A program made the translations under genes and the position numbers. A stretch of 64,000 bases of DNA from Solirhodobacter olei. Lineage in GTDB: Bacteria > Pseudomonadota > Alphaproteobacteria > Rhodobacterales > Rhodobacteraceae. The stretch lies in contig NZ_RRYH01000019.1 of the NCBI RefSeq assembly GCF_004010155.1, positions 62,001-126,000 of the forward strand, given 5' to 3'. Shown here in pieces: positions 47,569 to 57,492 of the stretch. The notes under the pieces were generated by a model. That model did no database searches and was not told the DNA's origin. It saw only the letters and a list, made by a program, of their open reading frames with translations. How positions within the stretch are numbered: position 1 is the first letter of the stretch; each line of letters opens with the position of its first letter.

Positions 47569-48701
47569 TCAGCCCCTGAGGGCGAATTCGGCCAGCGCTG
47601 CGCGGTCGATCTCGATCCCGAGGCCGGGAGCGTTCGGCACGGCGACCTTGCCAGCGACATGGTCGAGCGGCTGCGTGAGGATAGCCTGTCGGAACGGGTT
47701 CCGGGTGCGGTCGAATTCAAGGATCGGGTCAAGCGCAGCGGGACGGGGCGGATCGGGCGGGAGGGCCGCGAGGAATTGCAGGCTCGCGGCCAGCGCCACG
47801 CCGGTGCCCCAGACATGCGGCACCAGTCGCGTGCCGGCGAGCGCGGCCATATCGGCGATGCGGCGCATCTCGCTGAAGCCGCCGGTGCCGCAGATGTCGG
47901 GCTGCAGGATGTCGACGGCCTGCCGGGCGAGCGGTTCCCGCATGCCGTAGCGGCCGTGCCAGGTCTCGCCGCCGGCGACAGGTATCGGCTGGCCCGCGCG
48001 AACGGCAAGGTAGGGTTCGAGCCGCTCGGGCAGCACCGGCTCCTCGAACCAGTCGATCTCGTAGCGCTCTGCCTTGCGGCCGAGCTGGATCGCCTCCAGC
48101 GCGTCATAGCCGTGGTTGGCGTCGATCATCAGCCGGGTCTCTGGCCCGATCGCTTCGCGCACGGCGGCGATGGCGGTGAGGTCCTCGGCCAGATCGAAGC
48201 CGATCTTGATCTTCACCGCGTGGAAGCCCTCGGCGACATAGCCCGAGGTCTCCGCCGCGAGGTCGGCGATGCGGTCGCCGCCGACACAGCGGAAGCCGCC
48301 GGTGGCATAGGCCGCAATCTCCTCGCGGAAGCGGCCGCCGAGCAAGGTGGAGACAGGCACTCCGAAATGCTTGCCCTTGATGTCCCAGAGCGCGATGTCG
48401 ATGCCCGAGAGCGCCGTGACGGTCAGCCCGCGCTGTCCCTGGTCGCGCAGCAGGTGGTAGAGATCGAGCCAGAGGCGTTCCGTCTCCAGCGGATCCCGGC
48501 CGACCAACGCGGGCGCGTAGGCCGCGACCACGGCCGCGTTCGGGCCCGCTGGGCCGAGGCATTCGCCCCAGCCGGTGGTGCCGTCGTCGCAGGTGATCTC
48601 CACCAGGCAATGCTGGCGGCGGTCGAAGCGCATGGAGGCGCTTTCAAAGGCGGCCTCCAGCTTGTGGTCGAGCAGGTGGGTGCGGACGCTCTCGATCTTC
48701 A

Positions 48702-48702
<1 letters not shown>
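47569..48702 (-). CDS. D-galactarolactone cycloisomerase-like enolase superfamily enzyme
   Basis: The 377-aa mandelate racemase/muconate lactonizing enzyme has the catalytic KxK in AVKIKIGF, metal ligands in MIDANHGY, WFEEPV and VAGGETW, and the His acid/base in PHVWGTG. In Agrobacterium the orthologous Gci opens D-galactarolactone to 5-keto-4-deoxy-D-glucarate. Its ATG overlaps the kdgD stop by one nucleotide (TGATG), showing translational coupling. Substrate assignment rests on the complete pathway context, because enolase-superfamily members with this motif set have varied specificity. Confidence 0.86.
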
Positions 48703-49680
<978 letters not shown>

Positions 49681-49690
49681 TCTATGGCGA

Positions 49691-50443
49691 TCAGCTGCGC
49701 CGGATCATCCGCCGGTAGCGCTCCAGGCTGCCTTTCAGGTGCAGCCGCACGGCGTCGCGGGCGGCCTCCTCGTCGCGGGCGGAGATCGCGTCGGCAATGC
49801 GTTTGTGCTCGGCCTGGATCTGCTCGAGATAGCCGGCCTCGGCGCGTTCGGCGAGACCCTCCTGCAGCGAGGCGCGCGGGATCACGTTGCGGCCCATGAT
49901 CTCCAGGAACTCGCGGAAGCGCGGGTTGTTCGTCGCATCGGCGACGGCCAAGTGGAATGCGAAGTCGGCCGCCGTGGTGGGCTTGCCTTCGGCGATCAGG
50001 ATGGCGAGGTCGTCGTAGCGCTCGAGGATGGTTTGTTCCTGTGCCGGGGAGCGGCGGGTGGCGGCGAGGCCGGCGGCCTCGATCTCTACCGCGGCGCGAA
50101 GTTCCAGGGCCTCAATGACCGAAGAAATTCTAGCTGTTTCAATGGATTGGAATGGAATTGACGGCTCTGCCTCGCGCTTGAGGATGAAGACGCCGACGCC
50201 GTGGCGCGGCTCCACCAGCCCATCGGCCCGCAGCGAGGCGATGGCCTCGCGGATCACGGTGCGGCTGACGCCGAAGCGCTGTGTGAGGCCGGCCTCGCTG
50301 GGCAGCTTGTCGCCGGGGGCAAGCGCGCCGCCGAGGATTTCCGCCTGCAGCTGCTCGACCACCATGCCGACGAGGTTCCGCCGGCCCGAGGGGCGGGCCG
50401 GCGGAAGCTCTGCCGTGGAGTCTTGGATGCGTGAGCGGGCCAA
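49691..50443 (-). CDS. GntR-family regulator (FadR subfamily) of the uronate locus
   Basis: The 250-aa protein has an N-terminal winged helix (KLPSEAGLTQRFGVSRTVIR, EAIASLRADGLVEPRHGVGV, about residues 45-85) and an all-helical FCD effector domain with DFAFHLAVADATNNP. FadR-type GntR proteins repress catabolic genes until a pathway acid binds the FCD pocket. Translation starts at TTG 50443, preceded by GGAGG 8 nt upstream. It lies between the kdgD arm and the TRAP-udh arm, where motif-sharing promoters point in opposite directions. Confidence 0.9.
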   Translation of the reverse strand: MARSRIQDSTAELPPARPSGRRNLVGMVVEQLQAEILGGALAPGDKLPSEAGLTQRFGVSRTVIREAIASLRADGLVEPRHGVGVFILKREAEPSIPFQSIETARISSVIEALELRAAVEIEAAGLAATRRSPAQEQTILERYDDLAILIAEGKPTTAADFAFHLAVADATNNPRFREFLEIMGRNVIPRASLQEGLAERAEAGYLEQIQAEHKRIADAISARDEEAARDAVRLHLKGSLERYRRMIRRS

Positions 50444-50527
50444 TCTTCTTGCCTCCAGCCTTGGATTGCCGCGGGTACCGGCCTGCGTAACCCCCTGCCT
50501 AGCGTGCCGCGGGCGGCGAGTCGAGAA

Positions 50528-50588
50528 ATGAGTTGACGACTCATCGAATGGTTATAGGATGACACTCGCTTAGACATATGACAAGTTG
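50528..50588 (+). promoter_or_regulatory. dctP promoter with dyad and candidate GntR operator
   Basis: TTGACG (50533-50538) and TAGGAT (50555-50560) stand 16 bp apart. The -35 lies inside a perfect dyad, ATGAGT-TGACG-ACTCAT (50528-50544). Downstream of the -10, CATATGACAAGTTG (50575-50588) repeats the motif found at the kdgD promoter. Both elements are placed where a repressor would block the polymerase. Confidence 0.6.
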
Positions 50589-50617
50589 GCCGTGCATCAG
50601 GCCAGGGAGGAGAAGAA

Positions 50618-51607
50618 ATGAAACTGGGACATGTCCTTCGCTCGACGCTCTTCGTCGGCGCCGTCGCGGGGATCGCGATGGCCACTCAAGCATCCGCGGT
50701 GACCTGGCGCGGCTGGAACATTCATGGGCCGGGCTATCCGAACACGGTCGCCATGCACGATTTCGCCAAGGCGGTGACCGCCAAGACCGACGGTCGCATC
50801 AAGGCGACGGTCTATGACAACGGCGTTCTCGGCGACCAGCCCGACGCGATCGAGCAGACCCGCAGCGGCGCCCTCAATTTCGCCAACTTCAACATGGGGC
50901 CGATGGGGCCGATCGTTCCCATGACCAACGTGCTGTCGCTGCCGTTCCTGTTCAACGGCGTGGAGCAGATGCACCATGTGATGGACGGCAAGATCGGGCA
51001 GGAATTCAGCGACGCGCTGGCCAAGAAGGGTCTCGTCGCGCTGTCCTGGTTCGATTCCGGCGCGCGCAGTATGTACAACACCAAGCACCCGATCACGAAG
51101 CCCTCCGACGTGAAGGGCCTAAAGATCCGGGTGATGAACAACGATCTTTACGTGCAGATGATCGACGCCATGGGCGGCAACGCCACCCCGATGGCCTTCG
51201 GCGAGGTCTACCAGGCGCTCAAGACGGGCGTCATCGACGGGGCGGAAAACAACTACCCCTCCTATGACGAGACCAACCACTTTGAGGTGGCCAAGTACTA
51301 CTCGACCACCGATCACCTGATCATTCCGGAATGCCTCTGCATCGCCAAGGCGAGCTGGGATGCGCTGTCGAACGGAGATCAGAAGATTGTCCGCCAGGCG
51401 GCGATCGATGCGGCGATCGAGCAGCGCAAGCTCTGGGCGCAGGACTCCACGAAGGCCAAGAAGGCGGTGGAAGCCGGCGGGGCGAAGATCAACGTGATCA
51501 AGAACCTCAAGCCGTTCCAGGACGCGATGAAGCCGATCTACACGAAGTTCTTTGAGAAGAACCCGAGCCTCAAGCCGCTCGTGGAACAGATCCGGGCCAC
51601 GAAATAA
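50618..51607 (+). CDS. dctP: TRAP transporter substrate-binding protein (DctP)
   Basis: A 329-aa DctP-type periplasmic protein. A Sec signal peptide spans about residues 1-25 (LFVGAVAGIAMATQASA). Mature features include ALNFANFNMGPM, the conserved Arg region RVMNNDLYVQM that contacts a substrate carboxylate, and GEVYQALKTGVIDGAENNYP. It delivers an organic acid to the DctQM membrane pair. In this locus the ligand is most likely D-galacturonate and/or D-glucuronate. The ATG follows AGGGAGGAGAAGAA. Confidence 0.92.
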   Translation: MKLGHVLRSTLFVGAVAGIAMATQASAVTWRGWNIHGPGYPNTVAMHDFAKAVTAKTDGRIKATVYDNGVLGDQPDAIEQTRSGALNFANFNMGPMGPIVPMTNVLSLPFLFNGVEQMHHVMDGKIGQEFSDALAKKGLVALSWFDSGARSMYNTKHPITKPSDVKGLKIRVMNNDLYVQMIDAMGGNATPMAFGEVYQALKTGVIDGAENNYPSYDETNHFEVAKYYSTTDHLIIPECLCIAKASWDALSNGDQKIVRQAAIDAAIEQRKLWAQDSTKAKKAVEAGGAKINVIKNLKPFQDAMKPIYTKFFEKNPSLKPLVEQIRATK

Positions 51608-51626
51608 GCCCGGAGACAAGAACGAA

Positions 51627-51654
51627 GGCCCCGGGTGCCACGGCGCCCGGGGCC
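51627..51654 (+). terminator. Stem-loop between dctP and dctQ
   Basis: Arms GGCCCCGGGTGC and GCGCCCGGGGCC (12 bp, one G-T mismatch) fold around CACG. It lies in the dctP-dctQ gap with no long T-run after it, so it is more likely a partial terminator or 3'-end stabiliser. This would raise binding-protein levels over the membrane subunits. Confidence 0.5.
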
Positions 51655-51673
51655 GTCTTGCGGGGAGGGGAAT

Positions 51674-52219
51674 TTGGCAAACGTTCATGACGACACGGGA
51701 GAGCTGGCGCCGCCCGCCCCCGTTCACCGCTCCAACGCCGTAGAGCGGGCGCTGGATTTAATCGCCTGGCTCTGCATGCTTGTCGCGGGCATAGCGCTGG
51801 TGGTCATCATCGTCACCTTCGGCTGGCTGGTCTACGGCCGCTACATCCTCGATGACACGCCGACCTGGGTGGAGCAGCTCTCGCTTCTCCTCGTCTCCTA
51901 CATCACCTTCCTCGGCGCGGCCGTGGGGGTGCGGCGCAATACGCACCTGAGCATCGATTTCATCCGCGAGGGCCTACCGATGCTGCCGCGCGAGGTGATG
52001 CGCTATCTGTCCGATCTCTTCGTGCTGGTCTTTGGCAGCTTTATGGCCTGGGAGGGCTGGGTGCTGGTCATGTTCAACACCGACCGGCCGATCCCGATGC
52101 TGGATATCGCCGAAAGCTGGCGGGCGCTGCCGGTCTGCATCTGCGGCGTCCTGATGGTTGCCTTCGCCGCGTCCAATATCATCAATCGCGCTTTCGCGCG
52201 CCTGGTCGGTGGGGAGTGA
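51674..52219 (+). CDS. dctQ: TRAP transporter small membrane subunit (DctQ)
   Basis: The 181-aa protein has four hydrophobic segments (LDLIAWLCMLVAGIALVVII, then LLLVSYITFLGAAVGV, LSDLFVLVFGSFMAWEG and LPVCICGVLMVAFAAS), the DctQ layout, with VRRNTHLSID in the cytoplasmic loop. It starts at TTG 51674, following GGAGGGG. The frame continues upstream into the stem-loop, which excludes an earlier start. It pairs with DctM encoded 7 nt downstream. Confidence 0.88.
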   Translation: MANVHDDTGELAPPAPVHRSNAVERALDLIAWLCMLVAGIALVVIIVTFGWLVYGRYILDDTPTWVEQLSLLLVSYITFLGAAVGVRRNTHLSIDFIREGLPMLPREVMRYLSDLFVLVFGSFMAWEGWVLVMFNTDRPIPMLDIAESWRALPVCICGVLMVAFAASNIINRAFARLVGGE

Positions 52220-52225
52220 CGCGAC

Positions 52226-53506
52226 ATGGGTCTGACCATTCTTTTCGGTCTCTTCTTCCTCGGCCTGATCGTGGGGGCGCCGGTGGCCTTCGCGCTTGGC
52301 ATCGCGGCGGTGGGCGGCTTCATCTACGAGGGGCTGCCGCTTTTCGTGGCCTTCCAGCGGATCCTTTCGGGCGTCTCGGTCTATTCGCTGCTGGCGATCC
52401 CATTCTTCATCTTCGCGGGCGAGCTGATGCTGCATGGCGGGATCGCCGCCCGGCTGGTGCGGCTGGCGGCCGCTGCCGTCGGTTCCATGCGCGGCGGGCT
52501 GGGGATGGTGAACGTCGCCTCCTCCATGCTGTTCGGGGGCATCTCGGGGTCGGCCGTGGCCGACACCTCGGCACTGGGGTCGATCCTGATGCCGGTGATG
52601 AAGGAGAAGGGATATGACGCCGACTACGCGGTGAACGTGACCGTCACCTCCTCCATCGCCGGGGTGGTGATCCCGCCGAGCCATAACATGATCCTCTATG
52701 CCGTGGCGGCGGGCGGGAGCATCTCTGTCGGCAAGCTCTTCATCGCGGGTATTGCGCCGGGCATCCTGATGTGCGCCTGCTTGGCGGTGGCGGCCTATAT
52801 CGTCGCCGTGCGGCGCGGTTACGGCTCGGAGCCGTTCCCGGGGTTCATGGCGTTGCTGATCAGTTTCATCGTGTCGCTGCCGGGTCTGCTGACCGCCGTG
52901 ATCATCGTGGGCGGCGTCCTCTCCGGCGTGCTGACGGTGACAGAATCGGGTGCCTTCGGCGCGATCTACGCAATCGTGGTCACCGGCCTCGTCTATCGTG
53001 AGCTGACCTGGACCGCCTTCAGGAACGCCGTCGCCAACGCGGTGCGGACCACGGCGCTGGTGATGATCCTTGTCGGCTGCGCCTCGGCCTTCGCCTATCT
53101 GCTGGCGCTCTACCGGGTGCCGGAGCAGCTTTCGACCGTGCTGCTAGACATCTCGCACGATCCGCGGGTGATCCTGCTTATGCTGAACCTGATGCTGCTG
53201 GGTCTCGGCATGATCATGGACATGGCGGCGCTGATCCTGATCTGCACGCCGATCTTCCTGCCCGTGGTCGTCAACCTCGGGATGGACCCGGTGCAGTTCG
53301 GGATCATCTTGATGATGAACCTCGGCCTCGGGCTCTGCACGCCGCCGGTGGGGGCCTGCCTTTTCGTCGGTTGCGTCATCGGCGACATCAAGATCGAGCA
53401 GGCAGTGAAGACGATCTGGCCGTTCTACCTTGCCATCTTCGTGGCCCTGATGCTGGTGACCTATATTCCGGCGGTCTCGATGACCTTGCCGCATCTGTTG
53501 AAGTGA
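52226..53506 (+). CDS. dctM: TRAP transporter large membrane subunit (DctM)
   Basis: A 426-aa protein of about 12 membrane segments. Typical DctM stretches include VNVASSMLFGGISGSAVADT, IPPSHNMILYAVAAGG, and a closing PPVGACLFVGCVIGDIKIEQ. It forms the Na+-driven transport channel fed by DctP. Its stop is 11 nt before udh, so the transporter and the first pathway enzyme share a transcript. Confidence 0.92.
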   Translation: MGLTILFGLFFLGLIVGAPVAFALGIAAVGGFIYEGLPLFVAFQRILSGVSVYSLLAIPFFIFAGELMLHGGIAARLVRLAAAAVGSMRGGLGMVNVASSMLFGGISGSAVADTSALGSILMPVMKEKGYDADYAVNVTVTSSIAGVVIPPSHNMILYAVAAGGSISVGKLFIAGIAPGILMCACLAVAAYIVAVRRGYGSEPFPGFMALLISFIVSLPGLLTAVIIVGGVLSGVLTVTESGAFGAIYAIVVTGLVYRELTWTAFRNAVANAVRTTALVMILVGCASAFAYLLALYRVPEQLSTVLLDISHDPRVILLMLNLMLLGLGMIMDMAALILICTPIFLPVVVNLGMDPVQFGIILMMNLGLGLCTPPVGACLFVGCVIGDIKIEQAVKTIWPFYLAIFVALMLVTYIPAVSMTLPHLLK

Positions 53507-53516
53507 AGGACCTGCA

Positions 53517-54323
53517 ATGCTGAAGAAACTCCTGATGACCGGGGCCGCCGGCGGCGTCGGAAGAGCGCTCCGGCCCTATCTCTCGCGGATGGCGGAGCGG
53601 GTGGTTCTTTCGGACATAGTGGAGGTGGGCGAGCTTGCGCCGCATGAGAGCTTCCAGGCCTGCGAGCTATCCGACCGCGCGGGGGTGGAGGCGCTGGCGG
53701 AGGGCGTCGACGGCATCATCCACCTTGGCGGCATCTCGCTGGAGCGGCCGTGGAAGCAGATCCTGGGCGCCAATATCGAGGGGGCCTACAACCTCTTCGA
53801 CGCCGCGCGGCTCTCCGGAAAGCCGCGGATCGTCTTCGCGTCCTCGAACCATGTGACCGGCTACTATGGCCGGGAGATGCGGATCGGCCCGCAGATGCCG
53901 GTGCGTCCGGATTCGCTCTACGGCGTCTCGAAGGCTTTCGGCGAGGCGCTGGCGAGCCTCTATTTCGACAAGTTCGAGCTGGAATGCCTGACGGTGCGGA
54001 TCGGCTGGTGCTTCCCCAAGCCGAAGGACATGCGAACCCAGGCAATCTACCTTGCGGTCGAGGATCTGGCCGACCTGTGCGAACGGGCGTTCACCGCGCC
54101 GCGGCTGGGCCACACGATCGTCTACGGCGTGTCGAACAACGACGAATGCTGGTGGGACAATTCGAGCGCGGCCTTTCTCGGCTGGAAACCGAAGCACAGC
54201 TCCGCCCTCTGGCGGGAGGAAATGCTCGCGGCGGAGCCGGACTGGAACCCGGCCGACCCGCTGGTGCGTTTCCAGGGCGGCGGCTTCGCAGGAAGTGGGC
54301 ATCCGGACGATCCCAAGGGCTGA
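53517..54323 (+). CDS. udh: Uronate dehydrogenase
   Basis: The 268-aa short-chain dehydrogenase/epimerase-like enzyme has TGAAGGVG near residue 8, DGIIHLGGISLERP, IVFASSNHVTGYYG (catalytic Ser) and LYGVSKAFGE (Tyr-x3-Lys). The order and length closely follow Agrobacterium Udh, which oxidises D-galacturonate or D-glucuronate to the aldarolactone with NAD+. It ends the rightward TRAP-udh transcript (AAGGACCTGCA precedes the ATG). Together with the leftward arm it converts uronates to 2-oxoglutarate semialdehyde. Confidence 0.92.
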   Translation: MLKKLLMTGAAGGVGRALRPYLSRMAERVVLSDIVEVGELAPHESFQACELSDRAGVEALAEGVDGIIHLGGISLERPWKQILGANIEGAYNLFDAARLSGKPRIVFASSNHVTGYYGREMRIGPQMPVRPDSLYGVSKAFGEALASLYFDKFELECLTVRIGWCFPKPKDMRTQAIYLAVEDLADLCERAFTAPRLGHTIVYGVSNNDECWWDNSSAAFLGWKPKHSSALWREEMLAAEPDWNPADPLVRFQGGGFAGSGHPDDPKG

Positions 54324-54577
54324 GCCGTCCCGATCCCGACACGCGAATAGGGGGCGAATGCCGAAGGGGGCCGTTAAGGAGGTCCTGTCGCAGAGTTTTC
54401 AGGGCCGGGGAAAACATTCCTTCGTTGTGTCCCAGTGCCGCCGAGCACCGAGGTCGATTGCTGCCATGAGGGGGGCAGATCATCGGGTTTTGAGCGTGTT
54501 TGACCTCGGCTTCGAAATAGTACGATGAGGCTCGGCATAGGAACTATTGGCTTCCCCCGGAGCACCGCGCCGGTCAG
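54324..54577. other. Intergenic stretch after udh
   Basis: No gene or clear terminator was found in these 254 bp. The sequence is mixed in base composition and leads into the IS6-family remnant. Confidence 0.4.
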
Positions 54578-54845
54578 TTTGGGACCAGATCAGCTGTCCG
54601 ACGAGATCGGCCTGCCGAGGCTGACAAGTGGGATCTCGAACAGGTCGTGATCTCGATCCGTGGCTGGAAGCACTGACTCCGGCGCGTGGTCGACACCAGA
54701 GGCGATTTGCTTGAGATCCTTGTGTAACGCCGTCGGGTGGCCAAAGCCGCCACGCGGTTTCTGCCCAAGCTGATGCGCCGTTGGAGATCGCTGGTCACCG
54801 ACAGCTAGGGCGTAGCCCAACGCGCCTGTTACAGGGCTCTTCCTC
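54578..54845 (+). pseudogene. IS6-family transposase remnant with three internal stops
   Basis: One frame reads FGTRSAVRRDRPAEADKWDL, EQVVISIRGWKH-stop, LRRVVDTRGDLLEILV-stop, RRRVAKAATRFLPKLMRRWR and SLVTDS-stop. This follows the IS6/IS240 DDE transposase order (ADKWxLDEV, WRAVDxxGxxLDILVQ, AKAAxRFxRKLL, LVTDK). TGA replaces a Trp codon and TAA replaces the usual Gln. It is a decayed fragment; neither end of the element is intact. Confidence 0.75.
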
Positions 54846-55057
54846 TTTGACCTCACAGAGGAAGACCCTTGCGATGGGTTGTCGATCTCCATGACCTTGG
54901 GGCAATGCGGACCATCTCGCGTCTCGATGAGCCGCGGCCGGCATTAGTCCACCTAATGCCTCGCCGCAGATCATTCTCCTTTGCGCGGAAATAGGCACGA
55001 GAATAGGCGTACTCCCAGCCCCCGCGAGGTGCGCGGGCGAGCTGGGGAGGCGTTTTC

Positions 55058-55975
55058 ATGGCTGAGCGGTTCAAGCTGGAAGGCATCTATACACCGATCA
55101 TCACGCCATTCGACGCGGACGGCGAGATCGAATTCGATGCGCTCGGCGAGCTGGTCGAACGTCTGGTCGCCGCAGGAGTGCATGGGCTGATCTCGGGAGG
55201 GTCGACCGGCGAGAACTATGCCGAGACGGTCGATGAGCGCCTGCAGATCGCGCGCTTCGTGGTCGACCGTGTGAAGGGCAGGCTGCCGGTCTTCGTCGGC
55301 ACCGGGGCGATGCGCACGCCGGATTCCATTGCATTGGCCCAGGGCGCACGCGAGATGGGCGCGACCGGAATCCTCCTCGGCACGCCACCCTACTCGGTGC
55401 CGACCGAGCGGGAAAACGCCCTGAATGCACTGGCCATCGACCGCGCTGCCAATCTCCCGGTCATCCTCTACAACTACCCCGGCCGGATGGGCGTCGAGAT
55501 GGGGCGCGACTTCCTCGATCGCGTTGGTCGGTCGAAGAACGTGATCGGCATCAAGGAAAGCTCCGGCGACATCAACCGAGTCCACCTTCTGGCCCGCGAC
55601 TATCCGCATATCCAGATGTCCTGCGGCATGGATGACCAGGCGCTGGAGTTCTTCGCCTGGGGCGCACGGAGCTGGATTTGCGCCGGTTCGAACTTCCTGC
55701 CCGAGGAGCATATCGCGCTCTACCAAGCCTGCGCGGTTCAAGGCGACTTCACGAAGGGCCGCCGCATCATGACGGCGATGCTGCCGTTGATGCGCGTTCT
55801 GGAGCAGGGCGGCAAGTTCATCCAGTGCGTGAAGCACGGGGTCGAGACGACCGGCCTGACGGCGGGGCCGATGCGCCCGCCGCTCAAGGGCCTCAACAAG
55901 GACGAGAAGCGCGAACTTGAGCAGGTGATCCGCACGCTCAAGGCCACCGTCAAGGCGATCTGCGAAGGAAACTGA
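55058..55975 (+). CDS. DapA-family lyase in amine/imino acid operon
   Basis: A 305-aa class I aldolase-fold enzyme with YTPIITPFDADGEIEF, ISGGSTGENYAE (carboxylate-binding loop), Tyr in LYNYPGRMG and the Schiff-base Lys in VIGIKESSGD. In hydroxyproline catabolism a DapA relative deaminates pyrroline-4-hydroxy-2-carboxylate to 2-oxoglutarate semialdehyde, and an aldehyde dehydrogenase follows, as here. Other family roles remain possible. It is first of a four-gene rightward unit; GGGGAGG precedes the ATG. It also has a separate paralogue at 13911 and KdgD at 48702 within the same window. Confidence 0.86.
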   Translation: MAERFKLEGIYTPIITPFDADGEIEFDALGELVERLVAAGVHGLISGGSTGENYAETVDERLQIARFVVDRVKGRLPVFVGTGAMRTPDSIALAQGAREMGATGILLGTPPYSVPTERENALNALAIDRAANLPVILYNYPGRMGVEMGRDFLDRVGRSKNVIGIKESSGDINRVHLLARDYPHIQMSCGMDDQALEFFAWGARSWICAGSNFLPEEHIALYQACAVQGDFTKGRRIMTAMLPLMRVLEQGGKFIQCVKHGVETTGLTAGPMRPPLKGLNKDEKRELEQVIRTLKATVKAICEGN

Positions 55976-55978
55976 GCT

Positions 55979-57484
55979 ATGAGCGATCTTCTGACCCACG
56001 AGGAATACAAGGCAATCGCCGCAGGTCTGGACCTGCCGCAGAACGCCTGGATCGACGGTGGCTACCGTCCGGCAATTTCCGGCAAGACCTTCGAAACGGT
56101 GAATCCGGCCACCGGTGCCGTGCTGGGCACCGTGGCGTCCTGCGCGTCCGACGACGTGGACCTTGCCGTCGCCAAGGCGCGCGAGGCTTTCGAGGACGGC
56201 CGCTGGTCGCGGCTGCACCCGGGGGAGCGCAAGGAGGTGCTGGTGCGCCTCGCAAAGCTGATGGAGCGCAACGCACGCGAGCTCGCCGTGATGGAGAGCC
56301 TCGACAGCGGCAAGACGATCTACGACTGCGAGACCGTCGACATTCCCGAGTCCTGTCATGTCATCCGCTGGCACGGAGAGCTGATCGACAAGATCTATGA
56401 TCAGGTCTCCCCCGCCTCGGCCGACCACATCGCCATGATCCTGCGGGAGCCTGTCGGCGTCGTCGGGCTTGTGCTGCCATGGAACTTCCCGCTGCTGATG
56501 CTGGCCTGGAAGATCGGCCCGGCGCTGGCCGCCGGCTGTTCTGTCGTGGTGAAGCCGGCGGCCGAGACCAGCCTGACGGCGCTGCGGCTGGCCGAGCTGG
56601 CTACCGAGGCCGGGCTGCCGCGCGGTGTTCTGAACGTCGTCACCGGCAGCGGGGCGGAGGCGGGCGAGCCGCTGGGCCGCCACCCGGATGTGGACATGGT
56701 CTCCTTCACCGGCTCCACCGCGACCGGCCGGCGGTTCCTGCACTATTCGGCCGACACGAACCTGAAGGAAGTTGTGCTGGAGATGGGTGGCAAGAACCCC
56801 TGTATCGTCCTCGACGATGCAGAGGATCTGGACGCAGTCGCCGCCCATGTGGTGAACGGCGCCTTCTGGAACATGGGAGAGAACTGTTCGGCCGCCTCGC
56901 GGCTGATCGTGCAGAAGGGCGTCAAGGACCGGCTGATCGAGAAGGTCCGTGCCCATGCCCGGGAGTGGATCGTGGGCGAGCCGCTGAACCCCGAGGTTCG
57001 GGTCGGCGCGCTTGTCTCCAAGGCACATTTCGCGAAGGTTTCGCGCTATCTCGCCGCCGCCGGGAAGAAGACCGTCCTGATGGGCGGCACCTCGCCGGCC
57101 GAGGGCTACATCGAGCCGACCATCGTCGAGGCCGACCGTAGCTCCCCCCTCGCCTGCGAAGAAATCTTCGGACCGATCCTGACGGTGATCCCGGTCGCGA
57201 GCTTCGAGGAGGCCATCGCGGTGGCGAACGATACCGAATACGGCCTCGCCGCCTCGATCTTCACGGCGAACGGCAAGCGGGCGCTCCGCGGCGCGCGGAT
57301 GCTCCGTGCGGGCACCGTCACGGTCAACAGCTTCGGCGAGGGCGACATCACCACGCCCTTCGGTGGCTACAAGCAGTCGGGCTTTGGGGGGCGGGACAAT
57401 TCCATCCACGCCCATGACCAGTATACCCAGCTGAAGACGATCTGGCTGGATCTGACGGACACCTCCGACACCACCATCGACTGA
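55979..57484 (+). CDS. Aldehyde dehydrogenase, PuuC-like
   Basis: The 501-aa NAD(P)-dependent dehydrogenase has the N-terminal WIDGGYRPAISGKTF, NAD-site PWNFPLLML and FTGSTATGRR, catalytic Glu in LEMGGKNPC, and catalytic Cys in MGENCSAASR. Overall it resembles PuuC (gamma-glutamyl-aminobutyraldehyde dehydrogenase) of putrescine catabolism more than known 2-oxoglutarate semialdehyde dehydrogenases. It starts 3 nt after the DapA-like stop. It may nevertheless serve as the missing last step for the uronate pathway or a hydroxyproline-like route; enzyme assay would be needed to tell. Confidence 0.88.
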   Translation: MSDLLTHEEYKAIAAGLDLPQNAWIDGGYRPAISGKTFETVNPATGAVLGTVASCASDDVDLAVAKAREAFEDGRWSRLHPGERKEVLVRLAKLMERNARELAVMESLDSGKTIYDCETVDIPESCHVIRWHGELIDKIYDQVSPASADHIAMILREPVGVVGLVLPWNFPLLMLAWKIGPALAAGCSVVVKPAAETSLTALRLAELATEAGLPRGVLNVVTGSGAEAGEPLGRHPDVDMVSFTGSTATGRRFLHYSADTNLKEVVLEMGGKNPCIVLDDAEDLDAVAAHVVNGAFWNMGENCSAASRLIVQKGVKDRLIEKVRAHAREWIVGEPLNPEVRVGALVSKAHFAKVSRYLAAAGKKTVLMGGTSPAEGYIEPTIVEADRSSPLACEEIFGPILTVIPVASFEEAIAVANDTEYGLAASIFTANGKRALRGARMLRAGTVTVNSFGEGDITTPFGGYKQSGFGGRDNSIHAHDQYTQLKTIWLDLTDTSDTTID

Positions 57485-57492
57485 GGCGTGCG

